Assembly: GCA_963759115.1 (NCBI GenBank)
Contig: CAVWXT010000005.1
Span: 2,666,001 to 2,730,000, forward strand
Direction: 5' to 3'
Length of the DNA: 64,000 bases
Origin: CAVWXT01 sp963759115
GTDB lineage: Bacteria; Planctomycetota; Planctomycetia; Pirellulales; Thermoguttaceae
Shown here: positions 44,304 to 53,570 of the stretch, in pieces
Layout: each line of letters starts with the position of its first letter
Position numbering within the stretch: position 1 is the first letter of the stretch
Notes under the pieces: generated by a model
Seen by the model: the letters and a program-made list of their open reading frames with translations, nothing else
Databases searched by the model: none
Told to the model about the DNA's origin: nothing
Position numbers and translations under genes: made by a program

Positions 44304-45081
44304 AACCACTGCTTCCCGCGTGCTCATACTCATCCACGTTCGACAAGTCCAGCGGGGCCGTCGATTCGAGGTTCGGCAAGATCCAGACCTCGCCGAACAG
44401 CGCGTTCTGCTCCACGTGGACGTGGTGGTGGCGAACAAGCTCCAAAACGGCCAAAAAAATCCCCACCAGGCTGGACTTGTGCATGCTCGGATCGAACAGA
44501 TCGCGGAACGCCATCCGGCCGTGCTCCAGCAGCCGGGCGTGGATGCGCCCCATGTAAACGTGGATCGGCGTGTCGTCGTACACGATGCTCGACGGCTTGG
44601 CGGCCTCGGTCTCGCGCATGATCCGACTGAACGCGCTGACCAGGTCCCAAAGCTCGACCTCCTGAATCGGCTCTCCGGCCGGATCGCGCTCGTGCCGCGG
44701 CAAATCGGTCGAAAGCCGCCAGTAGCGTTGTTGCCAACTCCGGCTGCGTTCTTCCAGAATGCTGGCGGCGTCGCGGTACTTCTTGTATTCCAGCAGGCGG
44801 ACCACCAACTCCTGCCGCGGGTCTTCCATCTCCTCCTGCACCTCGTCGCTTCGCGGCAAAACCTGCTGCGACTTGATCTCGATCAGCAGGCTGGCCACCG
44901 CCAGGAAATCGCCGACCGCGTTGACGTCCAACTGCTCCAGCACCGACAGATATTGGAGATACTGGTCGGTAATCGCCGCGATGGGAATGTCGGTGATCTC
45001 GACCTCGTGCTTGCGCACCAGGTAGAGCAAGAGGTCCAGCGGGCCCCGGAACAGGTTCAGGTCAACGCGAAAGTCGATCAC
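44302..45081 (-). CDS. scpA: Segregation and condensation protein A
   Basis: 259 residues. FRGPLDLLLYLVRKHEVEITDIPIAAITDQYL is the universal ScpA opening, followed by DFLAVASLLIEIKSQQVLP. ScpA is the kleisin that bridges SMC heads and works with ScpB in chromosome condensation. The middle linker (ERSRSWQQRYWRLS...) is variable as usual, and the C-terminal winged helix has SLVGIFLAVLELVRHHHVHVEQ. ScpB is not visible beside it. Confidence 0.93.
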   Translation of the reverse strand: MIDFRVDLNLFRGPLDLLLYLVRKHEVEITDIPIAAITDQYLQYLSVLEQLDVNAVGDFLAVASLLIEIKSQQVLPRSDEVQEEMEDPRQELVVRLLEYKKYRDAASILEERSRSWQQRYWRLSTDLPRHERDPAGEPIQEVELWDLVSAFSRIMRETEAAKPSSIVYDDTPIHVYMGRIHARLLEHGRMAFRDLFDPSMHKSSLVGIFLAVLELVRHHHVHVEQNALFGEVWILPNLESTAPLDLSNVDEYEHAGSSG

Positions 45082-45127
45082 AGGCGCGGGAAACGGGTGG
45101 GGCTTGATGGTGAGTGGGTAGTAAGGC

Positions 45128-45200
45128 GAGGGTTCAGAGGTCAGGGTTCAGGGTTCAGAACTCGATGGAACGCAACTCTCAAGTCCTGAACCCTGACCCC
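45128..45200. repeat. Heptamer array forming a hairpin
   Basis: GGGTTCA, GAGGTCA, GGGTTCA, GGGTTCA recur with a 7-base period, and CTGAACCCTGACCCC at 45186-45200 is the inverted arm. It is placed just upstream of scpA. Confidence 0.65.
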
Positions 45201-45436
45201 TTCTTTCACGTCCTCCAGTGTACCGGCCCGACCGGTCGGCAGCGAGTGGCCGCAAAGGCCGCTACACCCCTCCTTAGCGAAAAAGGCCGCCTAGCCGCTA
45301 TTATCAGTGTCGGCCTTAGCCTCAGCCCAACTTGAAATGCACTATTTGGGGGGAGCACTTGTCCTTGTCGCCAGGCTTCATCCCGGCTAGACTGTCGAAT
45401 GAGAGGTTTCGCCATCGAACGGGGGGAGCCAGACCG

Positions 45437-45994
45437 GTGTCGAACGAACAACTTTGGGCCCCGTGGCGGCTGGGCTATATCCTGGGCGAGAAAGACGTCG
45501 CGCAGCCCTGCGACTGCCGACAATTGCTGCCCGGCGCCGATACCGAGTGTTTTCTTTGCCGTGCGGCGGCCGAGGGAGACGATCGGCAGCGAATGGTCGT
45601 CGATCGGGGGGTACACACGCTCACCCTGTTGAACCGATACCCATACAACAATGGCCATCTGCTGGTGGCCCCGCAGCGTCACTGTGCCCAACTCGACGAA
45701 TTGGGCGACGAGCTCCAGTTGGAACTTTCGCAGACGATAACCCGCATGGTCGGCCTTTTGGAGAAGGTGCTGCACCCACAGGGGTTCAACGTGGGTTTGA
45801 ACCTCGGCCGTGCGGCCGGGGCGGGCCTGCCGGGCCATCTCCACTGGCACATCGTTCCCCGCTGGATAGGCGACACGAACTTTATGCCCGCTATCGCCGG
45901 CGTTCACACCATCCCGCAGGCGCTGGAAGCGCTTTGGGATCTCCTGGCGGCAGAATTAAAGAATCCATCCGTAGGTCAGGCACCCTGTGCCTGA
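45437..45994 (+). CDS. HIT-family nucleotide hydrolase/phosphorylase
   Basis: 185 residues from a GTG at 45437 with GGGAG upstream. LWAPWRLGYI is the typical Ap4A-hydrolase-like HIT start, CECFLC-type cysteines (TECFLCRAAAEGDD) may bind zinc, and NRYPYNNGHLLVAPQRH and NVGLNLGRAAGAGLPGHLHWHIVPRW give the family core with the HxHxH histidine triad (GHLHWHIVP). It hydrolyses or phosphorolyses nucleoside-phosphate bonds such as in Ap4A. Its substrate is not fixed by the sequence. Confidence 0.88.
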   Translation: MSNEQLWAPWRLGYILGEKDVAQPCDCRQLLPGADTECFLCRAAAEGDDRQRMVVDRGVHTLTLLNRYPYNNGHLLVAPQRHCAQLDELGDELQLELSQTITRMVGLLEKVLHPQGFNVGLNLGRAAGAGLPGHLHWHIVPRWIGDTNFMPAIAGVHTIPQALEALWDLLAAELKNPSVGQAPCA

Positions 45995-46040
45995 CCAGTC
46001 ACCGGAAAATGTCAGGCACGGGGTGCCTGACCTACGACTA
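45972..46040. repeat. Inverted repeat between the HIT and aminotransferase genes
   Basis: GTCAGGCACCCTGTGCCTGAC and, about 20 bases on, GTCAGGCACGGGGTGCCTGAC are near-palindromes that also mirror each other, with TAGGTCAGG/CCTGACCTA at the ends. A terminator-like REP unit is likely. Confidence 0.65.
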
Positions 46041-46071
46041 CTGACCTACGACTAATCCCTAATCCCTTTCC

Positions 46072-47301
46072 ATGAGCGACGTTCCTCAAGACGGCGAACC
46101 GATCGTCCAGAACCAGCCCTTCACCATTGAAGTGGCCGAGCGGGTTCGCCGGCTGCCGCCGTATTTGTTTGCCCGGATCAACAAGCTGATGTACGAAAAG
46201 CGCCGCGCGGGCGCCGACGTGATCGACCTGGGGATGGGCAATCCCAGCGACCCGCCGCAAGACCTGGTGATCGAGAAGCTGGCCGAGGCCGCCCGCGATC
46301 CGAAGAACCACGGCTATGCCCCCGCCCAAGGCATCCTCAGCCTGCGGCGCGAAGCGGCGGCCAAGTACTTCAAGCACTACGGCGTCCGGCTCGATCCGCA
46401 GCGCGAAGTGATCGCCTGCCTCGGCTCGAAGGAAGGCTTCAGCCATCTATGTCTGGCGCTGGTAGGCCCCGGCGACACGGCCATTGTGCCGGCCCCTTCC
46501 TATCCGGCCCACCTCTACGCCGTGGCGATGGCGGCCGCCAATGCCATCCTGCTGGAAGTTGCCGACAGCGCCAAGTTGCTCTCGAACATCGACTACACCT
46601 GCCGGCACCTGGTGCCTCGGCCGAAAGTGTTGATCGTCAACTTCCCGCACAATCCGACCACCGTGGTGGTCGAGCCTGAGTTCTATGTCGAGGTGGTGCG
46701 GCTGGCGAAGCGGTACGGGTTCATGGTCATCAGCGACCTGGCCTACGCCGACGTGACGTTCGACGGTTACAAGACGCCCAGTTTTCTGGCCGCCCCGGGC
46801 GCGATCGACGTGGGCGTGGAACTGACCACGATGAGCAAGGGCTACAACATGGCCGGTTGGCGGATCGGCTTTGCGGCGGGCAATGCCGAGATGCTGCGGG
46901 CCCTGTCGACGATCAAGGGCTATTACGACTACGGCATGTTTCGCCCCATCCAGATCGCCGCCATCATGGCCCTGCGGCATACCGACGCGGCCGTCGAGGC
47001 CCAAGCCGCCACCTATCAGCGCCGCCGCGACGTGCTCTGCGAGGGGCTCGAACGCATCGGCTGGCCGGTGGAGCGCCCCAAGGCCAGCATGTTCCTTTGG
47101 ACCAAGATGCCGGAGCCTTGGGCCTCGCAGATGAACTCCTTCGACTTTGCCATGAAGTTGCTTCAAGAGGGGGACGTGGTGGTGAGCCCCGGCGCCGGCT
47201 TCGGCCCGGCGGGCGAGGGCTACCTCCGCTTGGCGCTGGTGGAGAATGAGAACCGGCTCCGGCAGGCGGTGCGGCAGATTGGAAGATGTCTCGGGAAATA
47301 G
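46072..47301 (+). CDS. Class I aminotransferase, AlaC-like
   Basis: 409 residues. VIDLGMGNPSDPPQDLVIEKL and NHGYAPAQGILSLRREAAAKYF are N-terminal motifs. NFPHNPTTVVVEPEFYVEV, VISDLAYADVTFDGYKTPS and TTMSKGYNMAGWRIGFAAG carry the conserved PLP Asp/Tyr, the catalytic Lys and the Arg. The sequence clusters with AlaC/AspC-type and LL-diaminopimelate aminotransferase relatives that interconvert alanine and pyruvate. Substrate is inferred. ATG has no strong ribosome-binding site. It may share an amino-acid role with ald in the window. Confidence 0.85.
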   Translation: MSDVPQDGEPIVQNQPFTIEVAERVRRLPPYLFARINKLMYEKRRAGADVIDLGMGNPSDPPQDLVIEKLAEAARDPKNHGYAPAQGILSLRREAAAKYFKHYGVRLDPQREVIACLGSKEGFSHLCLALVGPGDTAIVPAPSYPAHLYAVAMAAANAILLEVADSAKLLSNIDYTCRHLVPRPKVLIVNFPHNPTTVVVEPEFYVEVVRLAKRYGFMVISDLAYADVTFDGYKTPSFLAAPGAIDVGVELTTMSKGYNMAGWRIGFAAGNAEMLRALSTIKGYYDYGMFRPIQIAAIMALRHTDAAVEAQAATYQRRRDVLCEGLERIGWPVERPKASMFLWTKMPEPWASQMNSFDFAMKLLQEGDVVVSPGAGFGPAGEGYLRLALVENENRLRQAVRQIGRCLGK

Positions 47302-47312
47302 GAGATCCTGTC

Positions 47313-47712
47313 ATGGTGAGCGCCAACGACGCAGATCGCTCGTTGTCGGCTGAAAGAGAACGCGCCACGCTGAAAATCAACATGACCATGTCGAAGGGCG
47401 GCATGGTTCGTCGTCGGCTGGATAGTGCTCCAGGGTCTTATCATGTGGGCGCAAAGGAACCAATTCCTGGAACACAATGTCTGGTATGAACAACGGGTAG
47501 GAGAAGTCGACCGCGTGCGAGAACAGGTCGATTTCCTCGGTTTGCGGGTTGCATATTTCGTCGAGCAAACCGCTGGCTGCGCGTTGGGCAGCCTCCTCAT
47601 CGCGTTTGTCTACCTTGCCGTCCAGTCGAAGCGTATCGATAAGCGGCTGGCCGAGATTGAGACACGATTGGCCGAGGCCGAAAGGCGTCTCATAGGCGAA
47701 AAGCCGACTTAG
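47313..47712 (+). CDS. Small membrane/coiled-coil hypothetical protein, probable frameshift
   Basis: About 130 residues when joined. The first frame gives a charged N-terminus (DRSLSAERERATLKIN). After a shift near 47430 the second frame reads LQGLIMWAQRNQFLEHNVWYEQRVGEVDRV, then a hydrophobic helix (CALGSLLIAFVYLAVQS) and a coiled coil (KRIDKRLAEIETRLAEAERRL). The last 95 residues are the safest part. No family recognised. It lies 12 bases after the aminotransferase. Confidence 0.5.
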
Positions 47713-47741
47713 CCTCTTCGTCCGCACATCAACAGCGTTCT

Positions 47742-48569
47742 ATGCAGCACGAACAGTTCCAACTCCATGCGGATATTGAGGATCGCCACTGGTGGTTCGT
47801 GGGCCGGCGGCGGATTCTCTGCCGGCTGGCAGCCGAAGTGCTGCCGCCGTCGCCTCAAACGACCGTTATCGACGTCGGCTGCGGTACGGGCGGCAATATC
47901 GCCGCAATGGCCGAGCGATACGCGTGTGTCGGCATCGACACGTCGGAAGAGGCAATCGAGTTTGCCCGGCGACGGTTTCCCCAGGTGCGATTCCTGGCCG
48001 GCCGTGCGCCGCGCGACCTGGACGACTCGGCCGGTCAGGCCCGGCTGTTCCTGCTGACCGACGTGCTGGAACACGTGCCCGACGACTACGCCATGCTCTC
48101 GGAACTGCTGGCGGCGGCCAGCCCCGGCAGCCACTTCCTGCTGACCGTGCCGGCCGACGAGTCGCTCTGGAGCGAACACGACGAATCGTTCGGGCACTAT
48201 CGGCGTTACGATCGGGCGCGATTGGAGGGCATTTGGGCCGGTCTACCGGTCACCACGCTGCTGATCTCGTACTTCAACTCCCGGCTCTTGCCGGTGGTGC
48301 GGCTGGTGAGGGCGTGGAACCGGCGGCGCGGCCGCGCGGCGGGCCGGGCGGGAACCGATTTCTGGCTGCCCAGCCGGCCGGCCAACGCCATGCTGACGAA
48401 GATTTTTGCCGGTGAAGCCGGGCGGCTAATTGCGGCCCACCGCGGCCGTACGCGCGGTTACCGTAACGGCGCTAGCCTGGTGGCTCTGCTACGCCGAGAC
48501 GCCCGTCCGATCGACATCCGCTGCAAACCGGCCGGGCTGGCTCCCGATCATCCGCAGAGGAACACGTAA
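47742..48569 (+). CDS. SAM-dependent methyltransferase, class I
   Basis: 275 residues. HWWFVGRRRILCRLAAEVL leads into TVIDVGCGTGGNIAAMAE, the SAM-binding motif I, then GIDTSEEAIEFARRRFP and FLLTDVLEHVPDDYAMLSELLAA with a motif II Asp-Val-Leu-Glu-His. Further on, GSHFLLTVPADESLWSEHDESFGHYRRYDR is characteristic of a glycan- or lipid-linked methyltransferase group often found next to glycosyltransferases. The C-terminal 70 residues are basic (AWNRRRGRAAGRAGT). Substrate unknown. Confidence 0.83.
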   Translation: MQHEQFQLHADIEDRHWWFVGRRRILCRLAAEVLPPSPQTTVIDVGCGTGGNIAAMAERYACVGIDTSEEAIEFARRRFPQVRFLAGRAPRDLDDSAGQARLFLLTDVLEHVPDDYAMLSELLAAASPGSHFLLTVPADESLWSEHDESFGHYRRYDRARLEGIWAGLPVTTLLISYFNSRLLPVVRLVRAWNRRRGRAAGRAGTDFWLPSRPANAMLTKIFAGEAGRLIAAHRGRTRGYRNGASLVALLRRDARPIDIRCKPAGLAPDHPQRNT

Positions 48570-48655
48570 CGCCGAACCCGGACCAGGCATTCGCTCGAGG
48601 TCAATCGAGCGTCTGCCCGTCCGGGTTTTGCTTCCGACGGACCGAGCACGCTCTA

Positions 48656-49348
48656 TTACTTGTCCCAATCATCCGGCTCGTGCGGCGGGCGTGGTCTCGG
48701 GCCATCCCGACCCGGCCGATCATCGCCATCCGGCCCACGCCGCTCGCGGCGAGGGGGCATGGCGTGCGGACCCGCCGCTGGCGGCGGCGCCGAGTGGTCC
48801 GACGATATGCCGTCCCCATCATGCGGCGGGCGGGGTGGCCGTGGCCGCGATTCGCGTCCGTCCAGCCGCGGCGGAGGAAATTCGCCCTCCGCCCCCGACC
48901 GATGACGAAGTTCCGCCTCCAATCGGTGCAGGCATCGCAACGCGTCGTCGAGTTTCGCCTCCAATCGCTCTAGCTGCTCGCGACCGGCTGGTAGTCCATC
49001 GTGCCGCCACGCACCAGGCCCACGCGATGGCTCGCGATCATCCCAACCTGTCTCACGATCCCGCAGCGGTCCGCCGGCCATGGGCCGATCTTCCGCTCCG
49101 CGCGGCCGGCGTGGTCCATCGGCCTCGGGGCCACGCGGCGCGTCGTGCCGCCGGGTATCAGGCCCACGCGGCCCGTCCCGATCATCCCACCCCTGCTCCC
49201 GCTCGCGCGGCGGTCGCGGCCGTTGATCGGACGGGTCGGCACGCAGTGACGTGCTCATCACCGCCAGCACGAGCCACACCGCCACTGCGACGGCGGGGCC
49301 AACGTGCCAAAAGGGGAGCCGTTGGCCGAAGAGAATGAATCTTGCCAT
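48656..49348 (-). CDS. Secreted Pro/Arg/Asp-rich low-complexity protein
   Basis: 230 residues from an ATG at 49348 preceded by GGAGGTG. A signal or anchor helix (VGPAVAVAVWLVLAVMSTSLRA) is followed by repeated blocks rich in GPRGP, DRETGWDDR and EREQGWDDR, a short coiled coil (QLERLEAKLDDALRCLHRLEAEL) and a Pro/Arg tail ending PHEPDDWDK. The blocks are internal imperfect duplications. It is in the order of an operon with the next secreted protein, an anti-sigma-like protein and an ECF sigma. Function unknown. Confidence 0.6.
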   Translation of the reverse strand: MARFILFGQRLPFWHVGPAVAVAVWLVLAVMSTSLRADPSDQRPRPPREREQGWDDRDGPRGPDTRRHDAPRGPEADGPRRPRGAEDRPMAGGPLRDRETGWDDREPSRGPGAWRHDGLPAGREQLERLEAKLDDALRCLHRLEAELRHRSGAEGEFPPPRLDGRESRPRPPRPPHDGDGISSDHSAPPPAAGPHAMPPRRERRGPDGDDRPGRDGPRPRPPHEPDDWDK

Positions 49349-49464
49349 CTCAACACCTCCTCTGCTTGACTGTGCGCACCCCGACCGCATCTGACGTAGA
49401 GCAGTCGCAGGCGTGCGACGGAAATGAAAGACCGAAGTCAGTACAGTCCGGGCCGGACCGAGGC

Positions 49465-50145
49465 TCAGAAGCCCATATCGTCTTCCTGGCCCAGTAGTTC
49501 CGCGACCCGCTTCGTGACAATTTGCTTGCGGGCCTGATTGCGGCGTTCGATGACGTCACGCAGGCGTTGCAGTTCTGCTTCCATGCGTTTCAGTTCCAGT
49601 CGGCGGCGATCCTGGCGGACCTCGAATTGCTTGTCGACGACTTCCTCGACTTGTTTCTTGATTTCGTCGCGCTTAGAACCGGAAGCCTCCCTAAAGTCGC
49701 CCGTCAACTCTCGCGACCGCCGGTCCAGATCCATCTCCTCCTTGAGGAGCTTGAACATCTCCGGGTCGTTTTTCTCCAAGGACCGCCAATCCGAGATTGG
49801 TCCGCGGGGCGGGCCAGGGGGGCCGAACGGATCTGCCGCTCGCCGATCGGGGTGCCGAAACGGATCCGCCGCGTCCGGCCCCAGTCGCGGACCGGCCTCA
49901 CGATCCGGCGGAAGCGGGCGATCAAAATCGTCGGCTCGTGGTCCTCGGGGCGGCGGCCGTCGATCGCCCCGCGGGCCAACCGGGGCCGGCTGAAGATCAT
50001 CGTCTTGCGGCGGGGCCAGATCGGCCGATCGCATCGGCGGATTAGCCCGATCCGGCTTGCGGTCCTGGGCCAACGCGGTCCCGCAGGCCATGACCGCTAA
50101 CGCAGCCGCTAAGATTCCCACGACACGTGTTTTGTTCATAAGCAT
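49465..50145 (-). CDS. Secreted helical protein with Pro/Arg-rich N-domain
   Basis: 226 residues. Signal peptide MNKTRVVGILAAALAVMACGTALAQ. Residues about 30-115 are Pro/Asp/Arg-rich (PPRGPRADDFDRPLPPDRE, GPPGPPRGP). The rest is a long coiled-coil helix (MFKLLKEEMDLDRRSRELTGDF, KKQVEEVVDKQFEVRQDRRRLELKRMEAEL). This resembles periplasmic Spy/CpxP/CnrX-like helical sensors in overall build only. It shares its low-complexity style with the neighbouring gene, and follows the ECF sigma pair, so it may be the sigma factor's target or signal receiver. Confidence 0.6.
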   Translation of the reverse strand: MLMNKTRVVGILAAALAVMACGTALAQDRKPDRANPPMRSADLAPPQDDDLQPAPVGPRGDRRPPPRGPRADDFDRPLPPDREAGPRLGPDAADPFRHPDRRAADPFGPPGPPRGPISDWRSLEKNDPEMFKLLKEEMDLDRRSRELTGDFREASGSKRDEIKKQVEEVVDKQFEVRQDRRRLELKRMEAELQRLRDVIERRNQARKQIVTKRVAELLGQEDDMGF

Positions 50146-50278
50146 TTGACTGTTTCCTCGCGCGGCTTAGCGCAATCATGACTCACTTTGAACAGGAGGG
50201 AACGGAGAGAACAGAGCATCAACCCATCTCAGTTGCCTCTGTTGCCTCCTGTTCCAACTGATTCTGTAGAACGCGATG

Positions 50279-50343
50279 AACTCCGTTTGAGCGGATTGAA
50301 ATCCGCTCCATGTAGAACGGAATTCATTCCGTTCGAGCGGTCG
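50279..50343. repeat. Dispersed intergenic repeat, copy 2
   Basis: GAGCGGATTGAAATCCGCTC is a near-palindrome, followed by TAGAACGGAATTCATTCCGTTCGAG, itself palindromic. It is the inverse of the copy at 14028 and related to that at 61336. Confidence 0.65.
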
Positions 50344-50344
50344 C

Positions 50345-50887
50345 CTAAAGCGGATTGTTGTCAAGTTCCTTACCAAGGGTTTCCATTTGATACTGGACTC
50401 GGTTGGACGCCGGCGCCGAAGCGAACTGATCGCGTTGCGCCAGCGCGATCGCCTGGCTCGCCGCCGCGATCTCCTGGTCCAGCGAGTCGTCCCAGGCCAG
50501 CTCGGCATCGCGTGACGCAGCGCCCGCCTGCTTCTTCACCGGCGAGGGTGTCGCGCGGCTATTGTCGGCGATGGCCGCAGGCGATGGCGAGACCGTCGTT
50601 GTCGGCTTCGTCCCGCGCACGTACCAGGTGGCCGTCACGACGATCAGCACCGACGCCGCCATCGCGGCCACCGTCGCCGCCAGCCAACGCCTGTATGGCT
50701 TGGCAGGCGACGGCAATCGCTTTAGCGGCAGCGCGACCTGTGGCTGAGCGGCTTCCAGCACGTCGCCCAGCGTCAGCCATGCGGCCCGCAAGCCGGCGGT
50801 TTCCGGTTCCAGCGAATCCTCCGCCGGGCAGCGCCGCGCTGTGGCAAGCTCCAAGCGGCGTTCGAGTTCTCCCAAGTCGTCGGTCAT
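50345..50887 (-). CDS. Anti-sigma-like single-pass membrane protein
   Basis: 180 residues. The cytoplasmic N-domain (TDDLGELERRLELATARR) is followed by one transmembrane helix (LAATVAAMAASVLIVVTATWYV) and a periplasmic tail ending ELDNNPL. Its ATG overlaps the stop of the ECF sigma gene as ATGA, a typical sigma/anti-sigma arrangement. The N-domain lacks the H-x3-C-x2-C zinc motif of ZAS anti-sigmas, so the class is undefined. Anti-sigma role is inferred from position and topology. Confidence 0.6.
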   Translation of the reverse strand: MTDDLGELERRLELATARRCPAEDSLEPETAGLRAAWLTLGDVLEAAQPQVALPLKRLPSPAKPYRRWLAATVAAMAASVLIVVTATWYVRGTKPTTTVSPSPAAIADNSRATPSPVKKQAGAASRDAELAWDDSLDQEIAAASQAIALAQRDQFASAPASNRVQYQMETLGKELDNNPL

Positions 50888-51417
50888 TTTTCCGTCTCCG
50901 CCAGAACTTTCCGCAGCGCCAACAAGCCCCGATGACAGTGGCTCAAGGCCGTGCTGACCGGACACTCCATAATCTTGGCGATCTCGGCAAACGAAAGGTC
51001 CCCATAGTACCTCAGCAGCAGCACGCGGCGTTGCGGCGGCGACAAGCTGTCGAGCGTTGCCGCAAGCTGCCCGAACGCTTCCTCCTGATCCAATGCATCG
51101 CCGGGGGCAGCGTCCCGCTGGGCCGGCTCGAACTGCCGCCAGCCGTCGTCGCTCAGGTTCACCTCGCGGCCCGATCGGCGTTGGTGGTCCCGCGCCAGGT
51201 GGTCGGCGATGCGTAGCAGGTACGCCCGTGCAGCGCCCTGTTCGCGATACCGGTCCCGGGCCTGCCACGCTCGGCAGAAAACCTCTTGCGTCAGGTCGTC
51301 GGCCAGGTCGTGGCGGCGAACCAAGGCCAACAGGTAGCCCCTCACGGCTCGCCCGTGGAGGTGTCCCCACTCGGCCCAAAGCGGTGCGTCGTCCGGCGTT
51401 TGGCTCAAAGGGCTCAT
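50884..51417 (-). CDS. ECF RNA polymerase sigma factor
   Basis: 177 residues. Region 2: GYLLALVRRHDLADDLTQEVFCRAWQARDRY, where the DDLTQEVFCRAW sequence is diagnostic. Region 4: LDSLSPPQRRVLLLRYYGDLSFAEIAKIMECPVSTALSHCHRGLLALRK, an HTH. Short length and absence of regions 1 and 3 define the extracytoplasmic-function group. It would turn on a stress or envelope regulon and is probably held by the product of the overlapping downstream gene. The two secreted-protein genes beyond may be part of the response. Confidence 0.9.
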   Translation of the reverse strand: MSPLSQTPDDAPLWAEWGHLHGRAVRGYLLALVRRHDLADDLTQEVFCRAWQARDRYREQGAARAYLLRIADHLARDHQRRSGREVNLSDDGWRQFEPAQRDAAPGDALDQEEAFGQLAATLDSLSPPQRRVLLLRYYGDLSFAEIAKIMECPVSTALSHCHRGLLALRKVLAETEK

Positions 51418-51450
51418 TCTCCTATTGTACTAAACGCACAGATAGGAGGA

Positions 51451-53525
51451 TTATTGCGGCGCCTTTGGCGCGATCGGCTTGCCGGCCCCGTCCATTGGGT
51501 CTTCGACCGTGAGCTTGGCGCCCAAGGTGTCGGCCAGGTTGGGGAGATCGTATTCGAGCAAGCGCCCTGAACGACGTTGATGTATTGATTCAACGTCATG
51601 CGGCAGTGGATCACGCTATCCCAGGAGACGAGCGTGTGCGAAAGCTTTACGGAACTGAACAAGGACGGTTCGAGAGCGGCGGCGTGGAGGGCGGGCACGC
51701 CGAGGTTGCCCACGGCCACCAGGTCGACCGCGGCGACCGGGCCGCCATCAAGTTGGTTTGCGGCGTAGCGGGCCGCCGTCAGAACATCCTCTGCCCGCAT
51801 CCCAACGTAGGACCGGCCGAGCACGTAGGCATCGGTGACGTCCTGCCAATCGGTGCCGATCAGGGCCCACTTGGTCTGTTTGGTCTGTTGGGTCTCGCCT
51901 GAGCCGCGAAGGTCGACCGCCAACACGCGAGCGCCGCCCAGAACAAGTTGTTCGATGCGGCCACCGTCAAAGCCATCGGCCTGTTTCCCGCCCTCGTGAA
52001 GGTAGAGGATGACCCGGCCGGCCGGCGGCTGTCGCGTACGAAGAGCAGCGCCGGCAGCACAATGCCTTCCTCGGGCAGGAGATCGACATGCACGATCCGG
52101 TAGCCGGAATGTTTGACGGTTTCGCCCTTGGCAATCTGCGGCCGGGGCAACTGATCCAGCTTGCGGATGCCGGCGATTTGGCGGACCCGCTCCAAGAGCG
52201 CGGTGCGGTCCTTCTTCGCCCATGACTCGGCACGGCGCGGGGCCAGTTCCTGCTCATAATCTTCGTTGAGATCGTACGCGGAACGCGGCGCCGGGGAGTT
52301 GCATCACCTGGCCCTCCGGCGTACATTGGGCCTCCTGCTTGTCCAGGAGCTTGAGCGCCGGCTCGGTGATCGGCTGGTCCCTGTGCAACAGCCAGCGCGA
52401 CATCCATCGGGCAACGCCCTCGCGCTGGACGCGGTTGTAGTTGTGCGGGGCGTCGTTTTCCAGAATGTCGATCCGCTCGGCAAATCCCAACCGCGTGTAG
52501 AGCCGCTTGGCGCAGCGATACGTCTGCCACGAGCCGCCAAAGTCAAAAAAGTAATCGTGAGTGCCCTCGCAGAAGAGGATCGGCACCGGGGCACGCAACA
52601 TCAACAGATCGGCAGCTTGCGGGCCGGCCGTCATCGACGCCCATACGTGGTGCTCGGCGTCTTGCGGGCCGATCGAGTGCAGGCTTGTGGGCAGCGAGTG
52701 GAGATAGCAGCTCGGTCCCGCCGCTTGGACGCGGTCGTCCAGCGCGACCACGTACGCCGTGACGATGCCGCCGCCACTGTTGCCGGTGCAGCCGATCCGT
52801 TGCGGGTCGACTTCGGGCCGGGATTGAAGATAGTCGATCCCCCGCATCGTGTCGCAGATCTCGATCCGGGCGGTGTTACGCCCCAAGAGGATGCTGCCGA
52901 TGCCGACCATCTGATGCCCGTACGTGCCGTGCAGCTTCGTCCCCCAGTTCCTGTCGAAGACGTAGGGGCCGCGCTCGCCGTGGTACTGGATGCGTTCCGA
53001 CTCCTCGATGGCGTCGAAGACGAGCGCCACCATGCCGTTGAGGGCCAACAGCGCGCCCATCGATTGATACTCGTCGTAGGCCTTGCCGTTGCCGGTATGC
53101 CCCACGGGCACGACCACGCCCGGATAGGGCGGCTTGAAGCGGGCCGCGTCGGGCAGGAACAAAAGCCCCGTCACGTAGAACTTCGGCTGGCTCTCGTAGA
53201 TCACCTTCTCGACGGTGTACCCTTCGCGCTGCACTTTGCCCGTGATTCGGGCGTTGACGGGATTAGGCTCGGGAATGCCGCCGAGAATCTCCCACAACCG
53301 CCCTCGGAGTTGCTTCTGATAGGCGGCAATCTGCTCGGGAGTGGTCCGCGCCTCGTAGTCGGCCGTCCATCGCTGGGCGGCCTCGTCTACCTGGCGGAGC
53401 AGATAGCGTTTCATCATGTCGCCGTCCGGCCGGGTCGAGGCCGGTTTCGACTCCTCCGCCCGCAAGTCGGAAGAAATGATCGACAACCCGCAGACGAGCA
53501 ACATCCAAAGGGGACGGCGAAACAT
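51451..53525 (-). CDS. Secreted acetyl-xylan-esterase-like alpha/beta hydrolase, three frameshifts
   Basis: About 690 residues. Signal peptide MFRRPLWMLLVCGLSIISSDL. The first hydrolase domain has PGVVVPVGHTGNGK, the nucleophile elbow GCTGNSGGGIVTA, then LFCEGTHDYFFDFGG and ENDAPHNYNRVQ with the Asp and His. The second half, YDLNEDYEQELAPRRAE..., VILYLHEGGKQADGF, VLAVDLRGSGET and AVGNLGVPALHAAAL, is a partial or degenerate copy that lacks a clear GxSxG. Breaks lie near 52280, 52025 and 51570. It probably deacetylates plant or algal polysaccharide. It lies upstream of a giant GH2 protein on the same strand. Confidence 0.75.
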
Positions 53526-53570
53526 GGTGGTTTTCCTCCTGGTTTGAGCGTCACCTTCTGCGCCAGCCGA

